A DNA stretch of 59,336 bases from Salinicola salarius (GCF_003206135.1 NZ_PZJT01000009.1:1-59336); one strand, 5' to 3'; counted from the stretch's first letter, positions 1 to 8,740 are shown. The notes: generated from the letters alone by a model not told the origin. Program-made: numbers and translations.

Positions 1-688
1 AGGCTATCGTCGCGGCGACATCGGCGGGCTGGCCGACGCGGCCTACTGGATGCTGGTCGCGATCGATATCGCGATGATCGGCTTCGCTGCGTCGGCTGGC
101 CTTCTGCCAGGGGCCGGTTTCGATCCAGCCCGGACAGATGGCGTTGACCCGAATCTCCGGTCCCAGGCTGACGGCGAGTGCATGGGTCATGGAGAGCAGC
201 CCGCCCTTGGCCGCCGCATAAGATTCGCAGTGGGGTTCCGATTGCAGGGCGCGCGTGGAGGCGATGTTGACGATGGCGCCGCCACGGTGGCGCAGGCCGG
301 GCACGGCGGCGCGGGTGCACAGGAAGGCACCGGTCAGGTGGCTCTCCTGCCATCGTCTCCAGTCCGCCAGCGCCAGATCCTCGATCGGGCCACACACCGG
401 GTCGGCGAGGCCGGCGTTGTTGACCAGCAGGTCCACGCCCGTGGACTGATCGTTTTCCTGCTGCCAATCCGTCAGATGCTGGAAGGCTTCCTTGACCTGT
501 AGTTCGTCGCTGACGTCGACGGCCACGGCCAGCAGCGTTGCCTCGGGGTAGTCGGCGTCGAGTTCGGCCACTGCTTCCGGATCGCGATCCAGCGCGGCGA
601 CACGCCAGCCTTCGTCCAGCAGGAGTTCCACCGTGGCGCGCCCGATGCCCTGGGCGCCGCCGGTAATGATGGCGAGGGGGTGAGTCAT
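1..688 (-). CDS. Short-chain dehydrogenase/reductase (SDR), partial at window edge
   Basis: The gene begins at an ATG at 688 preceded by AAGGA nine bases upstream, and runs off the left edge after 229 codons. The N-terminus carries the Rossmann dinucleotide motif TGGAQGIG, then NNAG at about residue 90, and the catalytic Ser with YAAAK (Tyr-x3-Lys) at about residue 160. Near the cut end is the segment PVGRVGQPADVA, typical of classical SDRs of about 250 residues, so only the last 20 or so residues are missing. These enzymes are cytosolic NAD(P)-dependent oxidoreductases, but the substrate cannot be read from sequence. It sits downstream of dtd on the same strand with a 99-base gap. Family assignment is firm; substrate is unknown. 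Confidence 0.85.
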   Translation of the reverse strand, partial: MTHPLAIITGGAQGIGRATVELLLDEGWRVAALDRDPEAVAELDADYPEATLLAVAVDVSDELQVKEAFQHLTDWQQENDQSTGVDLLVNNAGLADPVCGPIEDLALADWRRWQESHLTGAFLCTRAAVPGLRHRGGAIVNIASTRALQSEPHCESYAAAKGGLLSMTHALAVSLGPEIRVNAICPGWIETGPWQKASRRSEADHRDIDRDQHPVGRVGQPADVAATIA

Positions 689-741
689 GATCGAGATTCC
701 TTTCATCGCAGCTCGAATGGCCGCTGTTCCCTATTTATGCG

Positions 742-757
742 CCGCCGAATCCGGCGG
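742..757. other. GC-rich hairpin between dtd and the SDR gene
   Basis: CCGCCG at 742-747 and CGGCGG at 752-757 form a perfect 6-bp stem with a four-base loop. It lies between the end of dtd and the start of the SDR gene on the minus strand. There is no T-run after it on either strand, so it is more likely a pause or mRNA-end structure than a full intrinsic terminator. Confidence 0.3.
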
Positions 758-787
758 GCATCGTTATTATCCGAGCCGTCGGTCAGC

Positions 788-1225
788 TCAAGTTTCCAAC
801 ATGAAAGTCACCGGCCCGTCGTTGATCAGCTCGACCTGCATGTCCGCGCCGAACCGGCCGGTTGCCACGCTGGGCCATGCCTTCTGAGCCTGTTCCACCA
901 GATAGTCGAACATGACCTGGCCGTGGGCTGGCGGCGCGGCGCTGGAAAAACTGGGGCGCAGCCCCTTGTCGGTCGATGCCACCAGCGTGAACTGGGAGAC
1001 CAGCAGCAACCCGCCCTCGATCTGTTGCAGGTTGCAATTCATGCGTCCCTCGCCATCCGCGAACACCCGGTAGTGCAGCAGCTTGTGCAGCAAGCGGTCG
1101 GCGTTGGTCCGGTCGTCTTCCGCGGCGACGCCGACGAGCGCCAGCAATCCTTGATCGATACGCCCGACGGTCTCGCCGTCGATGTCGACCGAGGCCCGGC
1201 TGACTCGCTGGATCAGAGCTCGCAT
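788..1225 (-). CDS. dtd: D-aminoacyl-tRNA deacylase Dtd
   Basis: The 145-residue product starts MRALIQRVSRASV and matches the usual length of bacterial Dtd. It contains both active-site signatures of the family: SQFTLVASTDKG near residue 80 (SQxTL motif) and NDGPVTF near the C-terminus (the NxGPVT type). Dtd is a cytosolic homodimer that hydrolyses D-amino acids, and mischarged glycine, from tRNA, acting as a chirality proofreader. An upstream in-frame extension is open, but conserved sequence begins at this ATG, so 1225 is used as the start. Its ribosome-binding site is weak, with GAGAGAG lying more than ten bases upstream. The SDR gene follows on the same strand. Confidence 0.93.
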   Translation of the reverse strand: MRALIQRVSRASVDIDGETVGRIDQGLLALVGVAAEDDRTNADRLLHKLLHYRVFADGEGRMNCNLQQIEGGLLLVSQFTLVASTDKGLRPSFSSAAPPAHGQVMFDYLVEQAQKAWPSVATGRFGADMQVELINDGPVTFMLET

Positions 1226-1472
1226 GGCGGTTTGGCTTCTCTCTCGATTGGAATGGACAATGAGCGAAAGGTTAGCACGCTGAGCCCCCGAGGAAATGAT
1301 CGAGATTCGTAGCAAGCAAAGCGTTATTGAAAACAGGCGGTACTAGAACGTATGTTTATGTTACCCATGCCTCGAGGGTTGGGTGACTGCTGGACTGGCG
1401 CCACACGCTGCCTGCTCACGTCGCGATGATTGAATCGCCTTCGAATAGCGGGTTTTGACGGCGCCGGGGCGC

Positions 1473-1586
1473 AATTGTCATGGGTCAATAAAGGCTTTGA
1501 CGCCCGCTGCTTGGGTGGTGCTACTATCCAGACGGATCGAGCTGCAACGAATTGTCCTGGTTTGTCGAGAATGGATCATGACAATT
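1473..1586. repeat. Separated inverted repeat, possible operator pair for ehu
   Basis: AATTGTCATG at 1473-1482 and its exact reverse complement CATGACAATT at 1577-1586 flank a 94-base segment that contains the best promoter-like sequence upstream of ehuB. A third partial copy, AATTGTCC, lies at 1550-1557. The arrangement resembles paired regulator sites, but no regulator gene is present nearby. Confidence 0.3.
1497..1527 (+). promoter_or_regulatory. Possible sigma-70 promoter for ehuB
   Basis: TTGACG at 1497-1502 and TACTAT at 1522-1527 resemble -35 and -10 boxes. The 19-base spacing is longer than optimal, so the call is tentative. It lies about 180 bases before the ehuB start and between the two inverted repeat arms. 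Confidence 0.25.
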
Positions 1587-1659
1587 TTGACGAGGCCACG
1601 CCAAGCTGGGCGAGATGAAAACGATAATGCGCCCGTCACCGAAAACTTGAGTTAATCGC

Positions 1660-1677
1660 GATCCGCCGCTGCGGATC
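1660..1677 (+). other. Leader hairpin before ehuB
   Basis: GATCCGC (1660-1666) and GCGGATC (1671-1677) form a perfect 7-bp stem with a CGCT loop, ending about 15 bases before the ehuB ribosome-binding site. It could stabilise the 5' end of the transcript or modulate initiation; no function is shown. Confidence 0.35.
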
Positions 1678-1704
1678 CGAACCTTGCAGACGGAGATTTG
1701 AACG

Positions 1705-2589
1705 ATGCGATACAACATCAATAAAGACGTTATCAATAAAGGCGTCACGACACTGATTGCCGGTTCCGTACTTTCCTGCCTGGCCGTAGGCATCGCGCAG
1801 GCCGCGTCACTCCAGGAAATCAAGGATTCCGGTTCGATCAAGATCGCCGTCGCCAACGAAATTCCCTACGGCTACATGGACATGAGCGGTGAGGCCAAGG
1901 GCGCTGGGCCCGATGTCATCCGCCATATCATGAACGAGATGGGCGTCGACGACATCGAGTGGGTCACTACCAACTTCAGCTCGCTGATTCCGGGCTTGCA
2001 GGCGAACCGTTTCGATATCGCCGCGGCCGAGATGGCCGTGTTGCCGGATCGCTGCCAGCAGGTGATCTACTCCGAGCCCAACTCCTCCTACGGTGAAGGG
2101 CTGCTGGTCAAGGAAGGCAATCCCAAGGATCTGCATGCGTTCAGCGACTTCGTCGAGGGCGACGCCAAGATCGCCATCATGGCGGGCGCGGATCAGTTGG
2201 ACATGCTGCAGGCGCTCGGCGTACCGCAGGAGAACATGGTCACCATCTCCAGCAATGCCGATGCGATCTCCACAGTTTCGACCGGCCGCGCCGATGCCTA
2301 TGCCGCGACCAGCCTGACGGTCAGCGAGCTGGCGGGCAAGAGCGATGACGTCGAGTCGGCAGCGGAATTCGTGGACCCGGTCATCGATGGCGAAGAAGTG
2401 CGTAGCTGGGGCGCTTTTGCCTTCAACAGCGACAACACCGAGCTGCGTGATGCGGTCAACGAGGCGCTGGCGAAGTACAAGCAGACCGACGACTGGAGCG
2501 AGACGCTGATGGGCTATGGCTTCAGTCAGGCCGATGTCGACGGCTCCAGCCATCACACCACGGAAGAACTCTGCACCGCGGATTCCTGA
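1705..2589 (+). CDS. ehuB: Ectoine/hydroxyectoine-type ABC transporter substrate-binding protein EhuB
   Basis: This 294-residue periplasmic binding protein (family 3, amino-acid type) captures small solutes for the permease encoded downstream. An N-terminal signal peptide with a hydrophobic core (about residues 13-33) ends at the Sec-type cleavage motif AQA-A. The mature part resembles EhuB of Sinorhizobium meliloti: IAVANE near its start, GAGPDV, IPGLQA, a DRC...YSEP block, KEGNP, and a C-terminal TTEELC. The ATG has GGAG nine bases upstream. Gene order ehuB-C-D-A and the halophile setting support ectoine or hydroxyectoine as ligand. Related proteins bind polar amino acids, so the ligand is inferred, not seen. 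Confidence 0.78.
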   Translation: MRYNINKDVINKGVTTLIAGSVLSCLAVGIAQAASLQEIKDSGSIKIAVANEIPYGYMDMSGEAKGAGPDVIRHIMNEMGVDDIEWVTTNFSSLIPGLQANRFDIAAAEMAVLPDRCQQVIYSEPNSSYGEGLLVKEGNPKDLHAFSDFVEGDAKIAIMAGADQLDMLQALGVPQENMVTISSNADAISTVSTGRADAYAATSLTVSELAGKSDDVESAAEFVDPVIDGEEVRSWGAFAFNSDNTELRDAVNEALAKYKQTDDWSETLMGYGFSQADVDGSSHHTTEELCTADS

Positions 2590-2628
2590 GTTTTGCAATC
2601 GAACTTCTGAACCCGATGTGACGGTGAG

Positions 2629-2704
2629 CGCTCGCTCGAGACGACGGTTCTCGGACGAGCGTTCGGTTCGTCCTTGAACGGTGCCGGTACTGCCGGGACC
2701 GTTC
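2629..2704 (+). other. Two tandem stem-loops between ehuB and ehuC
   Basis: The first stem-loop pairs CGCTCG-ct-CGAG (2629-2640) with CTCG-ga-CGAGCG (2650-2661). The second pairs GAACGGT and CCGG (2676-2687) with CCGG and ACCGTTC (2693-2704) around a five-base loop. Neither has a T-run. Hairpins at this place in binding-protein operons commonly protect the upstream mRNA and keep the binding protein in excess over the permease; here that role is inferred. Confidence 0.55.
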
Positions 2705-2728
2705 GTTAGCGAATGCGGAGTCTCCCCG

Positions 2729-3400
2729 ATGGAATGGACGAGCTATCTCGCCCCCTTGTCCCAGGGTGCGTGGGTGACCGTGCAACTCACGGTCTACTCG
2801 ACGATTCTGGGCGGCATCTTTGCCTTCCTCTTCGGTCTCGGCAAGCTGTCTCACAATCCCCTGCTCAAGGGAATCAGCGTTGCCTATATCGAAATCTTTC
2901 GCGGTACGTCGCTGCTGGTGCAGCTGTTCTGGATCTACTTCGCGCTGCCCATCATGGGACAGGCGATCGGTCTCGACCTGCGCTTTCCACCGGTGGTGGC
3001 AGGGGTCGTTGCGCTGGCGCTGAATATCGGTGCCTACGGGGCCGAGGTCGTGCGTGGCGCCGTGCAGGCCGTGCCCAAGGAGCAGTACGAGGCGGCGACG
3101 GCGCTCAATTTCACCTCGCGCAAGCGGCTTTGGCGAATCACGCTGCCCCAGGCGATCCCGGAGATGATGCCGACCTTCGGCAATCTCGCGGTTCAGAATC
3201 TCAAGGACACCGCGCTGGTATCGCTGATCTCGCTGGGCGACATGGCTTTCCGCGCCGAACAGATCCGCAACTTCACCCAGGACAGCGTGACCGTCTACAC
3301 CCTGGTGCTGTTCATGTATTTCGGCATGGCGCTGGTATTGACCGCGTGCATGAAACTGCTGGAACGCTACGTTGGCCGCTGGCGCGCGGTGGGGAGATAA
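2729..3400 (+). CDS. ehuC: Ectoine-type ABC transporter permease EhuC
   Basis: The 223-residue inner-membrane protein has the HisM/GlnP-type permease fold with about five membrane helices. It carries the cytoplasmic coupling (EAA) loop EAATALNFTSRKRLWRITLPQAI at roughly residues 130-150, which docks on the ATPase. The start at 2729 (MEWTSYLAPL) is chosen because GGAG lies eight bases upstream; an earlier in-frame start at 2681 would fall inside the second intergenic hairpin. It is followed after three bases by the second permease gene, and the two should form a heterodimeric channel fed by EhuB and powered by EhuA. Permease identity is firm; ligand follows from the operon. Confidence 0.8.
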   Translation: MEWTSYLAPLSQGAWVTVQLTVYSTILGGIFAFLFGLGKLSHNPLLKGISVAYIEIFRGTSLLVQLFWIYFALPIMGQAIGLDLRFPPVVAGVVALALNIGAYGAEVVRGAVQAVPKEQYEAATALNFTSRKRLWRITLPQAIPEMMPTFGNLAVQNLKDTALVSLISLGDMAFRAEQIRNFTQDSVTVYTLVLFMYFGMALVLTACMKLLERYVGRWRAVGR

Positions 3401-3403
3401 CGC

Positions 3404-4096
3404 ATGTTTTTCGGCATCGAATGGGATACCAGTAGCCAGTGGGCCTTTGCGGTCTCGATCTTTCCGATTCTGCTGCATGGCCTGGTGGTGACGCTGCAAG
3501 CCACCGTGGTCGGCTTCTTCATCGCCCTGATCCTGGGGCTGGTGCTGGCAGCGCTGAAGAGCGCGCCGACCCGCTTCATCCGCTGGCCGGCCAAGCTGAT
3601 CACGGAATTCATCCGCGATACGCCGCTGCTGATCCAGCTGTTCTTTCTGTTCTACGTCCTGCCCGAGTTCGGACTGACGCTGCCGGCGTTCCTGACCGGT
3701 GCGCTGGCGCTGGGTGTGCAGTACAGCGCCTATACCTCGGAAGTCTATCGCGCGGGCCTGGAAGCCGTGGCCAAGGGGCAGCGCGAAGCGGCACGAGCGC
3801 TCAATCTGGCGTCTTCGCGAACCTTTACCCACATCATCCTGCCGCAGGCGATTCCGCGCATCATCCCCGCGCTGGGTAACTACCTGGTCTCGATCATGAA
3901 GGACGTGCCCGTGCTGTCGGTCGTGACCGTGCTGGAAATGCTCGGCGTGGCAAAGATCATCGGCGACCGCACCGGTGGCTATCTGATTCCGCTTTCCATG
4001 GTGGGTGGCCTCTATCTGGTCATGACGATCATCGCGTCCTTTGGTGTGCGCTACCTGGATACCCATCTGCCCAAGCGAGGCCTTTCTCTCAAATGA
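3404..4096 (+). CDS. ehuD: Ectoine-type ABC transporter permease EhuD
   Basis: The product (230 residues) is the second HisM/GlnP-type permease of the operon. Hydrophobic segments span most of its length, with the EAA coupling loop [21 protein letters not shown] around residues 127-147. The segment [15 protein letters not shown], typical of amino-acid-type permeases, lies near residue 68. Its stop overlaps the ehuA start by four bases (ATGA), indicating translational coupling. It is predicted to pair with EhuC to form the transmembrane channel. Length and motifs are normal for the family. Confidence 0.8.
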   Translation: MFFGIEWDTSSQWAFAVSIFPILLHGLVVTLQATVVGFFIALILGLVLAALKSAPTRFIRWPAKLITEFIRDTPLLIQLFFLFYVLPEFGLTLPAFLTGALALGVQYSAYTSEVYRAGLEAVAKGQREAARALNLASSRTFTHIILPQAIPRIIPALGNYLVSIMKDVPVLSVVTVLEMLGVAKIIGDRTGGYLIPLSMVGGLYLVMTIIASFGVRYLDTHLPKRGLSLK

Positions 4097-4890
4097 ACGA
4101 CGCCACGAAAACTCGCGATCCGATCATCAAGTTCGACAAGGTCGTCAAACGCTTCGGCGACCACGTGGTACTCGACGAGCTCGACTTCGAAGTCCAGCGC
4201 GGCGAGAAGGTCACCATCATCGGTCCTTCCGGCTCCGGCAAGTCGACGGTGCTGCGCATTCTGATGACGCTGGAAGAGATCAACGACGGTGTCGTCTACG
4301 TCGGCGGTCAGCCGCTGTGGCACCAATGGCGGGGAGATCGGTTGATTCCGGCCAGCGAGCAGCATCTACGCCAGATGCGCAGCCAACTGGGCATGGTCTT
4401 CCAGCAGTTCAACCTGTTCCCGCACATGACGGTGCTGCGCAATCTCACCGAAGCACCGGTGCAGGTGCTGGGTGTCAAGAAGGCCGAAGCCCGACAGCGA
4501 GGTCTGGAACTGCTGGAGATGGTGGGGCTCGCCGATCAGGCCGACAAGTACCCACATCAACTCTCCGGCGGCCAGCAGCAGCGGGTGGGCATTGCTCGTG
4601 CGCTGGCGATGCGGCCCAAGGTCATGCTCTTCGACGAGCCGACCTCGGCGCTGGATCCTGAACTGGTGGGAGAAGTGCTGAACGTCATTCGTACCCTGGC
4701 GGACGAGCATGATCTGACCATGCTGCTGGTGACCCACGAGATGCACTTCGCGCGCCAGGTCTCCGACCGTATCTGCTTCTTCGACCAGGGGCGGATCAAG
4801 GAGCAGGGCAAGCCGGAGGATATCTTCACCGCGCCGAAGGAAGAGCGGACCAAGGCGTTCCTGAAGGCGGTTCTCGATCCGGACGATTGA
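4093..4890 (+). CDS. ehuA: Ectoine-type ABC transporter ATP-binding protein EhuA
   Basis: This 265-residue cytoplasmic ATPase energises the Ehu importer. Walker A is GPSGSGKST at residues 44-52. The Q-loop lies in [15 protein letters not shown]. The ABC signature [15 protein letters not shown] begins at residue 157, and Walker B VMLFDEP spans about 177-183, followed by SALDPE and the switch His in LVTHEM. It resembles the GlnQ/HisP group, with the short insertion between Walker A and Q-loop ([14 protein letters not shown]) often found in EhuA-type proteins. The start overlaps ehuD. It is the last gene of the operon, and the antiporter gene converges on it 13 bases downstream. Confidence 0.82.
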   Translation: MNDATKTRDPIIKFDKVVKRFGDHVVLDELDFEVQRGEKVTIIGPSGSGKSTVLRILMTLEEINDGVVYVGGQPLWHQWRGDRLIPASEQHLRQMRSQLGMVFQQFNLFPHMTVLRNLTEAPVQVLGVKKAEARQRGLELLEMVGLADQADKYPHQLSGGQQQRVGIARALAMRPKVMLFDEPTSALDPELVGEVLNVIRTLADEHDLTMLLVTHEMHFARQVSDRICFFDQGRIKEQGKPEDIFTAPKEERTKAFLKAVLDPDD

Positions 4891-4903
4891 TGTGAGCGAC
4901 GGG

Positions 4904-6145
4904 CTACGAGCGCTGTCGTGCCGCCTCTCGCCGCCGGTCCAGCCAGAGCATGATCGGTCCGGCGGTCATGCCGTGGAAGAGGATGGAGGCCAGTACCAGG
5001 AAGCTGACCAGCGTCCATGCGCTGTCGAGCTCGCCGAATTCCGCCTTGCTGCTGGCGTAGGCGAGATAGTAGAACGAGCCGACGCCACGGATCCCGAACA
5101 GGCTGACCACCGCCTTTTCCCTCGGTTTCATCTTGGAACCGATCAGCCCGATCATGCCGGCCAATGGCCGGATGACGAACAGGATCACCAGCCCTGCCAC
5201 CGCCATTGGCCAGGTCAGGCCATCGAGCAGCGGCCCGGCCAGGCTGCCGCCGAACAGCACCAGCAGGAACATCATCAGCAGCCGTTCGATCTCTTCGGTG
5301 AAATCGTGCAGGCGCACGTGATAGTCGTGGGCTTCCTCCTGGGTACTGCGCAGGGCCAGCGCGCCGACGAACACGGCGATGAAGCCGTAGCCGTGGATCG
5401 CTTCGGCGCCGGCATAGGTGACGAAAGTGCCGCCCAGGGCGACGAAGCCCTGTCCGGTGCTGGCGAGAGACATTCGACCCGATCGAAACATCAGCAGCCC
5501 CAGCAGCCAGCCAAAGAACCAGCCTGCCGCGACGCCTGCCGTGATCCGCCACAATACATCCATGGTGAACCAGTCCCACGTCCACGCGCCGGGCGAGGTG
5601 CCGTTGATGGCCACGGCAATCGCCAGATAGGTGAACGGAAACGCCAGGCCGTCGTTGAGGCCGGCTTCCGAGGTCAGGCTGGCGCGCACCTTGTCGCCGG
5701 GCCCGGAGCTCGGCGGGCCGACCTGAACATCGGCGGCCAGCACCGGGTCGGTCGGTGCGATCACGGCGCCGATCAGCAGCGCGGTCTCCCACGGCAGGCC
5801 CAGGTAGTAGGCGCCCAGCGCGGCAATGCCGCCAATGGTCAGCGGCATGGTGATGCCCAGAAGACGCTGCGTGTCCGTCCAATGGCGCCATTTCAGCGGG
5901 TCGTCGATCTTCAGCCCGGCGCCGGCCAGCGAAATGATCACTGTCAGTTCCGTGAGTATCTCGAGCGTCCTGACGTGTGCCGTGGGCTGCAATTCCTCCG
6001 CGCCGAGCTGCGAAAACAGGGCGAACCCGATACCGATGCAGATGATCGGCAGCGACAGCGGCAGTTTCGGTGTCAACGTCGGCACCCAGGCGACCAGCAG
6101 TATCAATGTACCCAGGCCACCCAGAACAATGATATGGGGGTCCAT
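4904..6145 (-). CDS. Cation:proton antiporter, CPA1 type
   Basis: The 413-residue polytopic membrane protein has about 12 hydrophobic segments. The ion-binding core motifs of the cation/proton antiporter superfamily are present: a TDPVLA segment near residue 150 and SEAGLNDGLAFPF near 180, where Asp and Asn/Glu residues carry the ions. It should exchange Na+ or K+ for H+ across the inner membrane, a sensible function in a salt-tolerant host. The C-terminal cytoplasmic tail is very short and rich in Arg, unlike longer NhaP proteins that carry regulatory domains. It is convergent with ehuA. The transported cation cannot be deduced. Confidence 0.85.
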   Translation of the reverse strand: MDPHIIVLGGLGTLILLVAWVPTLTPKLPLSLPIICIGIGFALFSQLGAEELQPTAHVRTLEILTELTVIISLAGAGLKIDDPLKWRHWTDTQRLLGITMPLTIGGIAALGAYYLGLPWETALLIGAVIAPTDPVLAADVQVGPPSSGPGDKVRASLTSEAGLNDGLAFPFTYLAIAVAINGTSPGAWTWDWFTMDVLWRITAGVAAGWFFGWLLGLLMFRSGRMSLASTGQGFVALGGTFVTYAGAEAIHGYGFIAVFVGALALRSTQEEAHDYHVRLHDFTEEIERLLMMFLLVLFGGSLAGPLLDGLTWPMAVAGLVILFVIRPLAGMIGLIGSKMKPREKAVVSLFGIRGVGSFYYLAYASSKAEFGELDSAWTLVSFLVLASILFHGMTAGPIMLWLDRRREAARQRS

Positions 6146-6186
6146 CCAGACTCGATCTCCCTATCTCTCCATCTCACTATGCGAGA

Positions 6187-6204
6187 GCCGGGATCCTTCC
6201 CGGC
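6187..6204. other. Hairpin between thiD and the antiporter gene
   Basis: GCCGGGA (6187-6193) and TCCCGGC (6198-6204) form a perfect 7-bp stem with a TCCT loop in the gap between thiD and the antiporter gene. No T-run follows on the minus strand, so it may be a leader or processing structure. Confidence 0.3.
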
Positions 6205-6292
6205 AGATGGTGAAGCAGTCACATACTATGGACCACAAACGACAAGTTCACGACTGCCGCAGGAGATGACGAAAGCTCGCGTTTAATGCAGA

Positions 6293-7114
6293 TCACCACC
6301 AGGCATGGAAATGGTGCGGTGGCCCTTTGCCCTGTCCGACATCGAGGCGCTCGCTGGCTATCAAGGCCTGATGCAGCCATTGCTTGGCCGCTTCGATGGC
6401 GCCGGCGACATCGGCCTTCTCGGGTGGCAGGTGGGCAAGGCTGGCGGCAATCGCCGAGGAGAGGGCACAACCGGCCCCATGGAGGTTGCGTGTCGGCAGG
6501 CGTGGCGCATCCAGCCAGCGTTTGTCATTCGGCATCCACAACAGGTCAGGGCAGCTTTCCAGCGGCAGATGACCGCCTTTCAGCAGGCCATAGGGTGCTC
6601 CCAGCGCGGCGAGATCGCCGACCATCGACTCCATGCCGGCCAGGGTGCGGGGGGTCTCGGTGCCGAGCAGCGCGGCGGCTTCCGGCAGGTTGGGGGTGAT
6701 CACGTCGGCCAGGGGGACCAGAATATCCCGCACGGCGCGTAGCCCTTCGTCGTCTACCAGGCGGTCGCCGCTCTTGGCGATCATTACCGGATCGAGCACG
6801 ATCCAGCGCGGCCGGCGTCGCGTCAGCGCTTCGGCAATCGTTCCCGCTACCTCGCGGCTGGCGACCATGCCGATCTTGACCGCGTCGATCTCGACGTCGT
6901 CGAGCAGATTGTCCAACTGGGTGCGAATCAGCGTCACCGATACCGGCTCGACGGCTGCCACGCCACGCGTGTTCTGCGCGATCACTGCCGTGATCACGTT
7001 GGTGGCGTACACGCCGAGCGCCGAAAACGTCTTGATGTCGGCCTGCAGGCCAGCGCCGCCAGAAGGGTCGGAGCCGGCGATCGTCAGGGCGTTGGGAATC
7101 GAGCGAGAAACCAT
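6293..7114 (-). CDS. thiD: Hydroxymethylpyrimidine/phosphomethylpyrimidine kinase ThiD
   Basis: The enzyme phosphorylates 4-amino-5-hydroxymethyl-2-methylpyrimidine twice to give the pyrophosphate used in thiamine synthesis. The 273-residue product shows the ribokinase-like fold signatures of ThiD: TIAGSDPSGGAGLQADIKTF near the N-terminus, DAVKIGM around residue 85, VLDPVMIAKSG near 115, and the C-terminal GAGCALSSAIAA anion-hole region near residue 217, where Cys replaces the usual T/D pattern (GTGCTLS in many homologues). The ATG at 7114 starts the conserved sequence; a TTG five codons earlier is possible. Neither start has a strong ribosome-binding site. No thiamine-pyrophosphate riboswitch is recognisable upstream. 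Confidence 0.88.
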   Translation of the reverse strand: MVSRSIPNALTIAGSDPSGGAGLQADIKTFSALGVYATNVITAVIAQNTRGVAAVEPVSVTLIRTQLDNLLDDVEIDAVKIGMVASREVAGTIAEALTRRRPRWIVLDPVMIAKSGDRLVDDEGLRAVRDILVPLADVITPNLPEAAALLGTETPRTLAGMESMVGDLAALGAPYGLLKGGHLPLESCPDLLWMPNDKRWLDAPRLPTRNLHGAGCALSSAIAASLAHLPPEKADVAGAIEAAKQWLHQALIASERLDVGQGKGPPHHFHAWW

Positions 7115-7285
7115 GGGCGGATATTGCAAGCGACGGGAAAGCGTCTAGCCTAAGACAAGTTACCGCCATTGCCTAATGGCTAATGGCAAAGCCCTTTCAC
7201 GGGGCAGTAATTTTCGCGGGGTAGGGTGATCTTCGACAAGCCCGCCAGATTTGGCTACAAGCTGCAATAGGACTAATTAGCAGGC

Positions 7286-7313
7286 TTGCTATCAGCTATT
7301 AGTCGTGTAGACT
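7286..7313 (+). promoter_or_regulatory. Possible promoter of the nuo operon
   Basis: TTGCTA (7286-7291) and TAGACT (7308-7313) with 16-base spacing lie in an AT-richer segment about 75 bases before nuoA. The gap from 7115 to 7388 also holds a short repeat cluster, with TAATGGC in tandem at 7174-7187 opposite GCCATT at 7165-7170. These sites may serve thiD or nuo; the assignment is tentative. Confidence 0.28.
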
Positions 7314-7388
7314 CGTAAACTTACGAACCTGTCAGTTTCGGTTCGCAGTTTTACTACCTCAGGTTTCATAACGTCTGCGAGGGAAGGC

Positions 7389-7844
7389 ATGTCCGATCCG
7401 GTGTCAGCATGGATTGCCAACTACTGGGCTACCGGGTTGTTCGTGGTGGCCGTCGTTGGGCTCTGTGGATTGATGATCGGCGCTGCCAGCCTGCTGGGTG
7501 GCCGCAGCCAAGGACGCAGTAAATCCCTCCCTTTCGAATCCGGCATCGTTGGCACCGGCTCGGCGCGCCAACGGTTCTCGGTCAAGTTCTACCTCGTTGC
7601 GATGCTGTTCGTCATCTTCGACATCGAAGCCGTCTACCTGTTCGGTTGGGCCGTCTCCGTGCGTGAAGTGGGCTGGACAGGGTTTCTGGCAGCAGCAGTA
7701 TTCATCCTCATTCTACTGGCCGGTCTGGTATATGACGCCCGCGTCGGCGCTCTCGACTGGGCGCCACGCAAGCGAGGACGCGAAGACGCGTCGAGAGCGC
7801 GTGAGCTGGCCGCCGTGCCGGGCGTCGACCGCCATGCACGCTGA
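7389..7844 (+). CDS. nuoA: NADH-quinone oxidoreductase subunit A
   Basis: NuoA is a small membrane subunit of complex I at the junction with the peripheral arm. The 151-residue protein has three hydrophobic segments (about 13-38, 68-90 and 97-118). The conserved loop [38 protein letters not shown] carries the Asp-Ile-Glu that lines the proton-transfer region. The ATG is preceded by GAGGGAAGG. The Arg-rich C-terminal tail of about 30 residues is longer than needed for the core. It is the first gene of the thirteen-gene nuo operon; the next gene begins after 134 bases. Confidence 0.95.
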   Translation: MSDPVSAWIANYWATGLFVVAVVGLCGLMIGAASLLGGRSQGRSKSLPFESGIVGTGSARQRFSVKFYLVAMLFVIFDIEAVYLFGWAVSVREVGWTGFLAAAVFILILLAGLVYDARVGALDWAPRKRGREDASRARELAAVPGVDRHAR

Positions 7845-7978
7845 AGAACAAGGGCGCTTCGCCTCCGGCATATGGGATCGCGATGGCGATCGCCAAAAAG
7901 ATAATGATGGAAGTCTGGCCTCCGTGACTGACCAGTGCTTCCTCGACCGTTTTTCTATCTGGTTTGTTGAGGCTCACT

Positions 7979-8656
7979 ATGCAGTACACCCTGACCCGTG
8001 CGGAGGGAGGCGATTCCGCGGCTGATCGTTATCCTCTCGGCCAACGCGAGCTTGTCGACGATCCGATGAAGCAGCAGGTTCATCGCAACGTGTTCATGGG
8101 CAAGCTCGAGGACGTGCTTCATTCGGCAGTGAACTGGGGGCGCAAGAATTCATTGTGGCCCTACAACTTCGGCCTTTCCTGCTGCTACGTGGAAATGACC
8201 ACGGCGTTTACCGCGCCTCATGACGTTGCCCGTTTCGGGGCGGAAGTGATTCGTGCCTCCCCGCGCCAGGCCGACTTCATGGTCATCGCCGGTACCTGCT
8301 TCATCAAGATGGCGCCCGTCATCCAGCAGCTCTACGACCAGATGCTCGAGCCCAAATGGGTGATCTCGATGGGTTCGTGTGCCAATTCCGGCGGCATGTA
8401 CGATATCTATTCCGTCGTTCAGGGCGTCGACAAGTTCCTGCCGGTGGACGTCTATGTGCCCGGTTGTCCACCGCGTCCGGAAGCGTTCCTGCAAGGCCTT
8501 CAGCTACTGCAGGATTCCATCCAGGAAGAGCGGCGTCCGCTTTCATGGGTGGTCGGGGATCAGGGTGTCTATCGCGCCGAAATGCCGTCTCAGCGTGAAA
8601 AGCACCGCGATCGTCGTATTGCGGTCAAGGAGCTGCGCACCCCGGATGGCATCTAG
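7979..8656 (+). CDS. nuoB: NADH-quinone oxidoreductase subunit B
   Basis: NuoB holds the terminal [4Fe-4S] cluster N2, which passes electrons to quinone. In this 225-residue protein the ligands are the adjacent Cys68-Cys69 in GLSCCYVEM, Cys134 in GSCANSGG and Cys163 in PGCPPRPE. The start at 7979 is preferred over an upstream TTG because GAGG lies six bases before it. The 134-base gap after nuoA holds no gene; it contains a palindromic GCGATCGC-rich segment. The protein should sit with NuoCD at the base of the peripheral arm. Confidence 0.96.
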   Translation: MQYTLTRAEGGDSAADRYPLGQRELVDDPMKQQVHRNVFMGKLEDVLHSAVNWGRKNSLWPYNFGLSCCYVEMTTAFTAPHDVARFGAEVIRASPRQADFMVIAGTCFIKMAPVIQQLYDQMLEPKWVISMGSCANSGGMYDIYSVVQGVDKFLPVDVYVPGCPPRPEAFLQGLQLLQDSIQEERRPLSWVVGDQGVYRAEMPSQREKHRDRRIAVKELRTPDGI

Positions 8657-8740
8657 GGCGGTCGACCGTATCGATCGTCCTTGCCATAGGTTCTTGTGGT
8701 CGTTCTCGACCATCGATTTTCGCACCGGGGGCCGCCAGCC

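Larger units (their letters stand above)
1226..1704. other. Divergent intergenic region upstream of dtd and ehuB
   Basis: This stretch of about 480 bases holds no convincing gene; the short open frames lack ribosome-binding sites and family features. It must carry the promoters for dtd (minus) and the ehu operon (plus). Visible elements are a 10-bp inverted repeat pair (1473-1482 and 1577-1586), a possible promoter between them, and a leader hairpin at 1660-1677. Confidence 0.6.

Noticed and set aside
2681..2728. N-terminal extension of EhuC
   Set aside because: The start would lie in a stem-loop with no ribosome-binding site; 2729 has GGAG at eight bases.
7845..7978. GCGATCGC-rich palindromic segment between nuoA and nuoB
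   Set aside because: Short overlapping palindromes expected in GC-rich DNA; no stable extended hairpin or gene.
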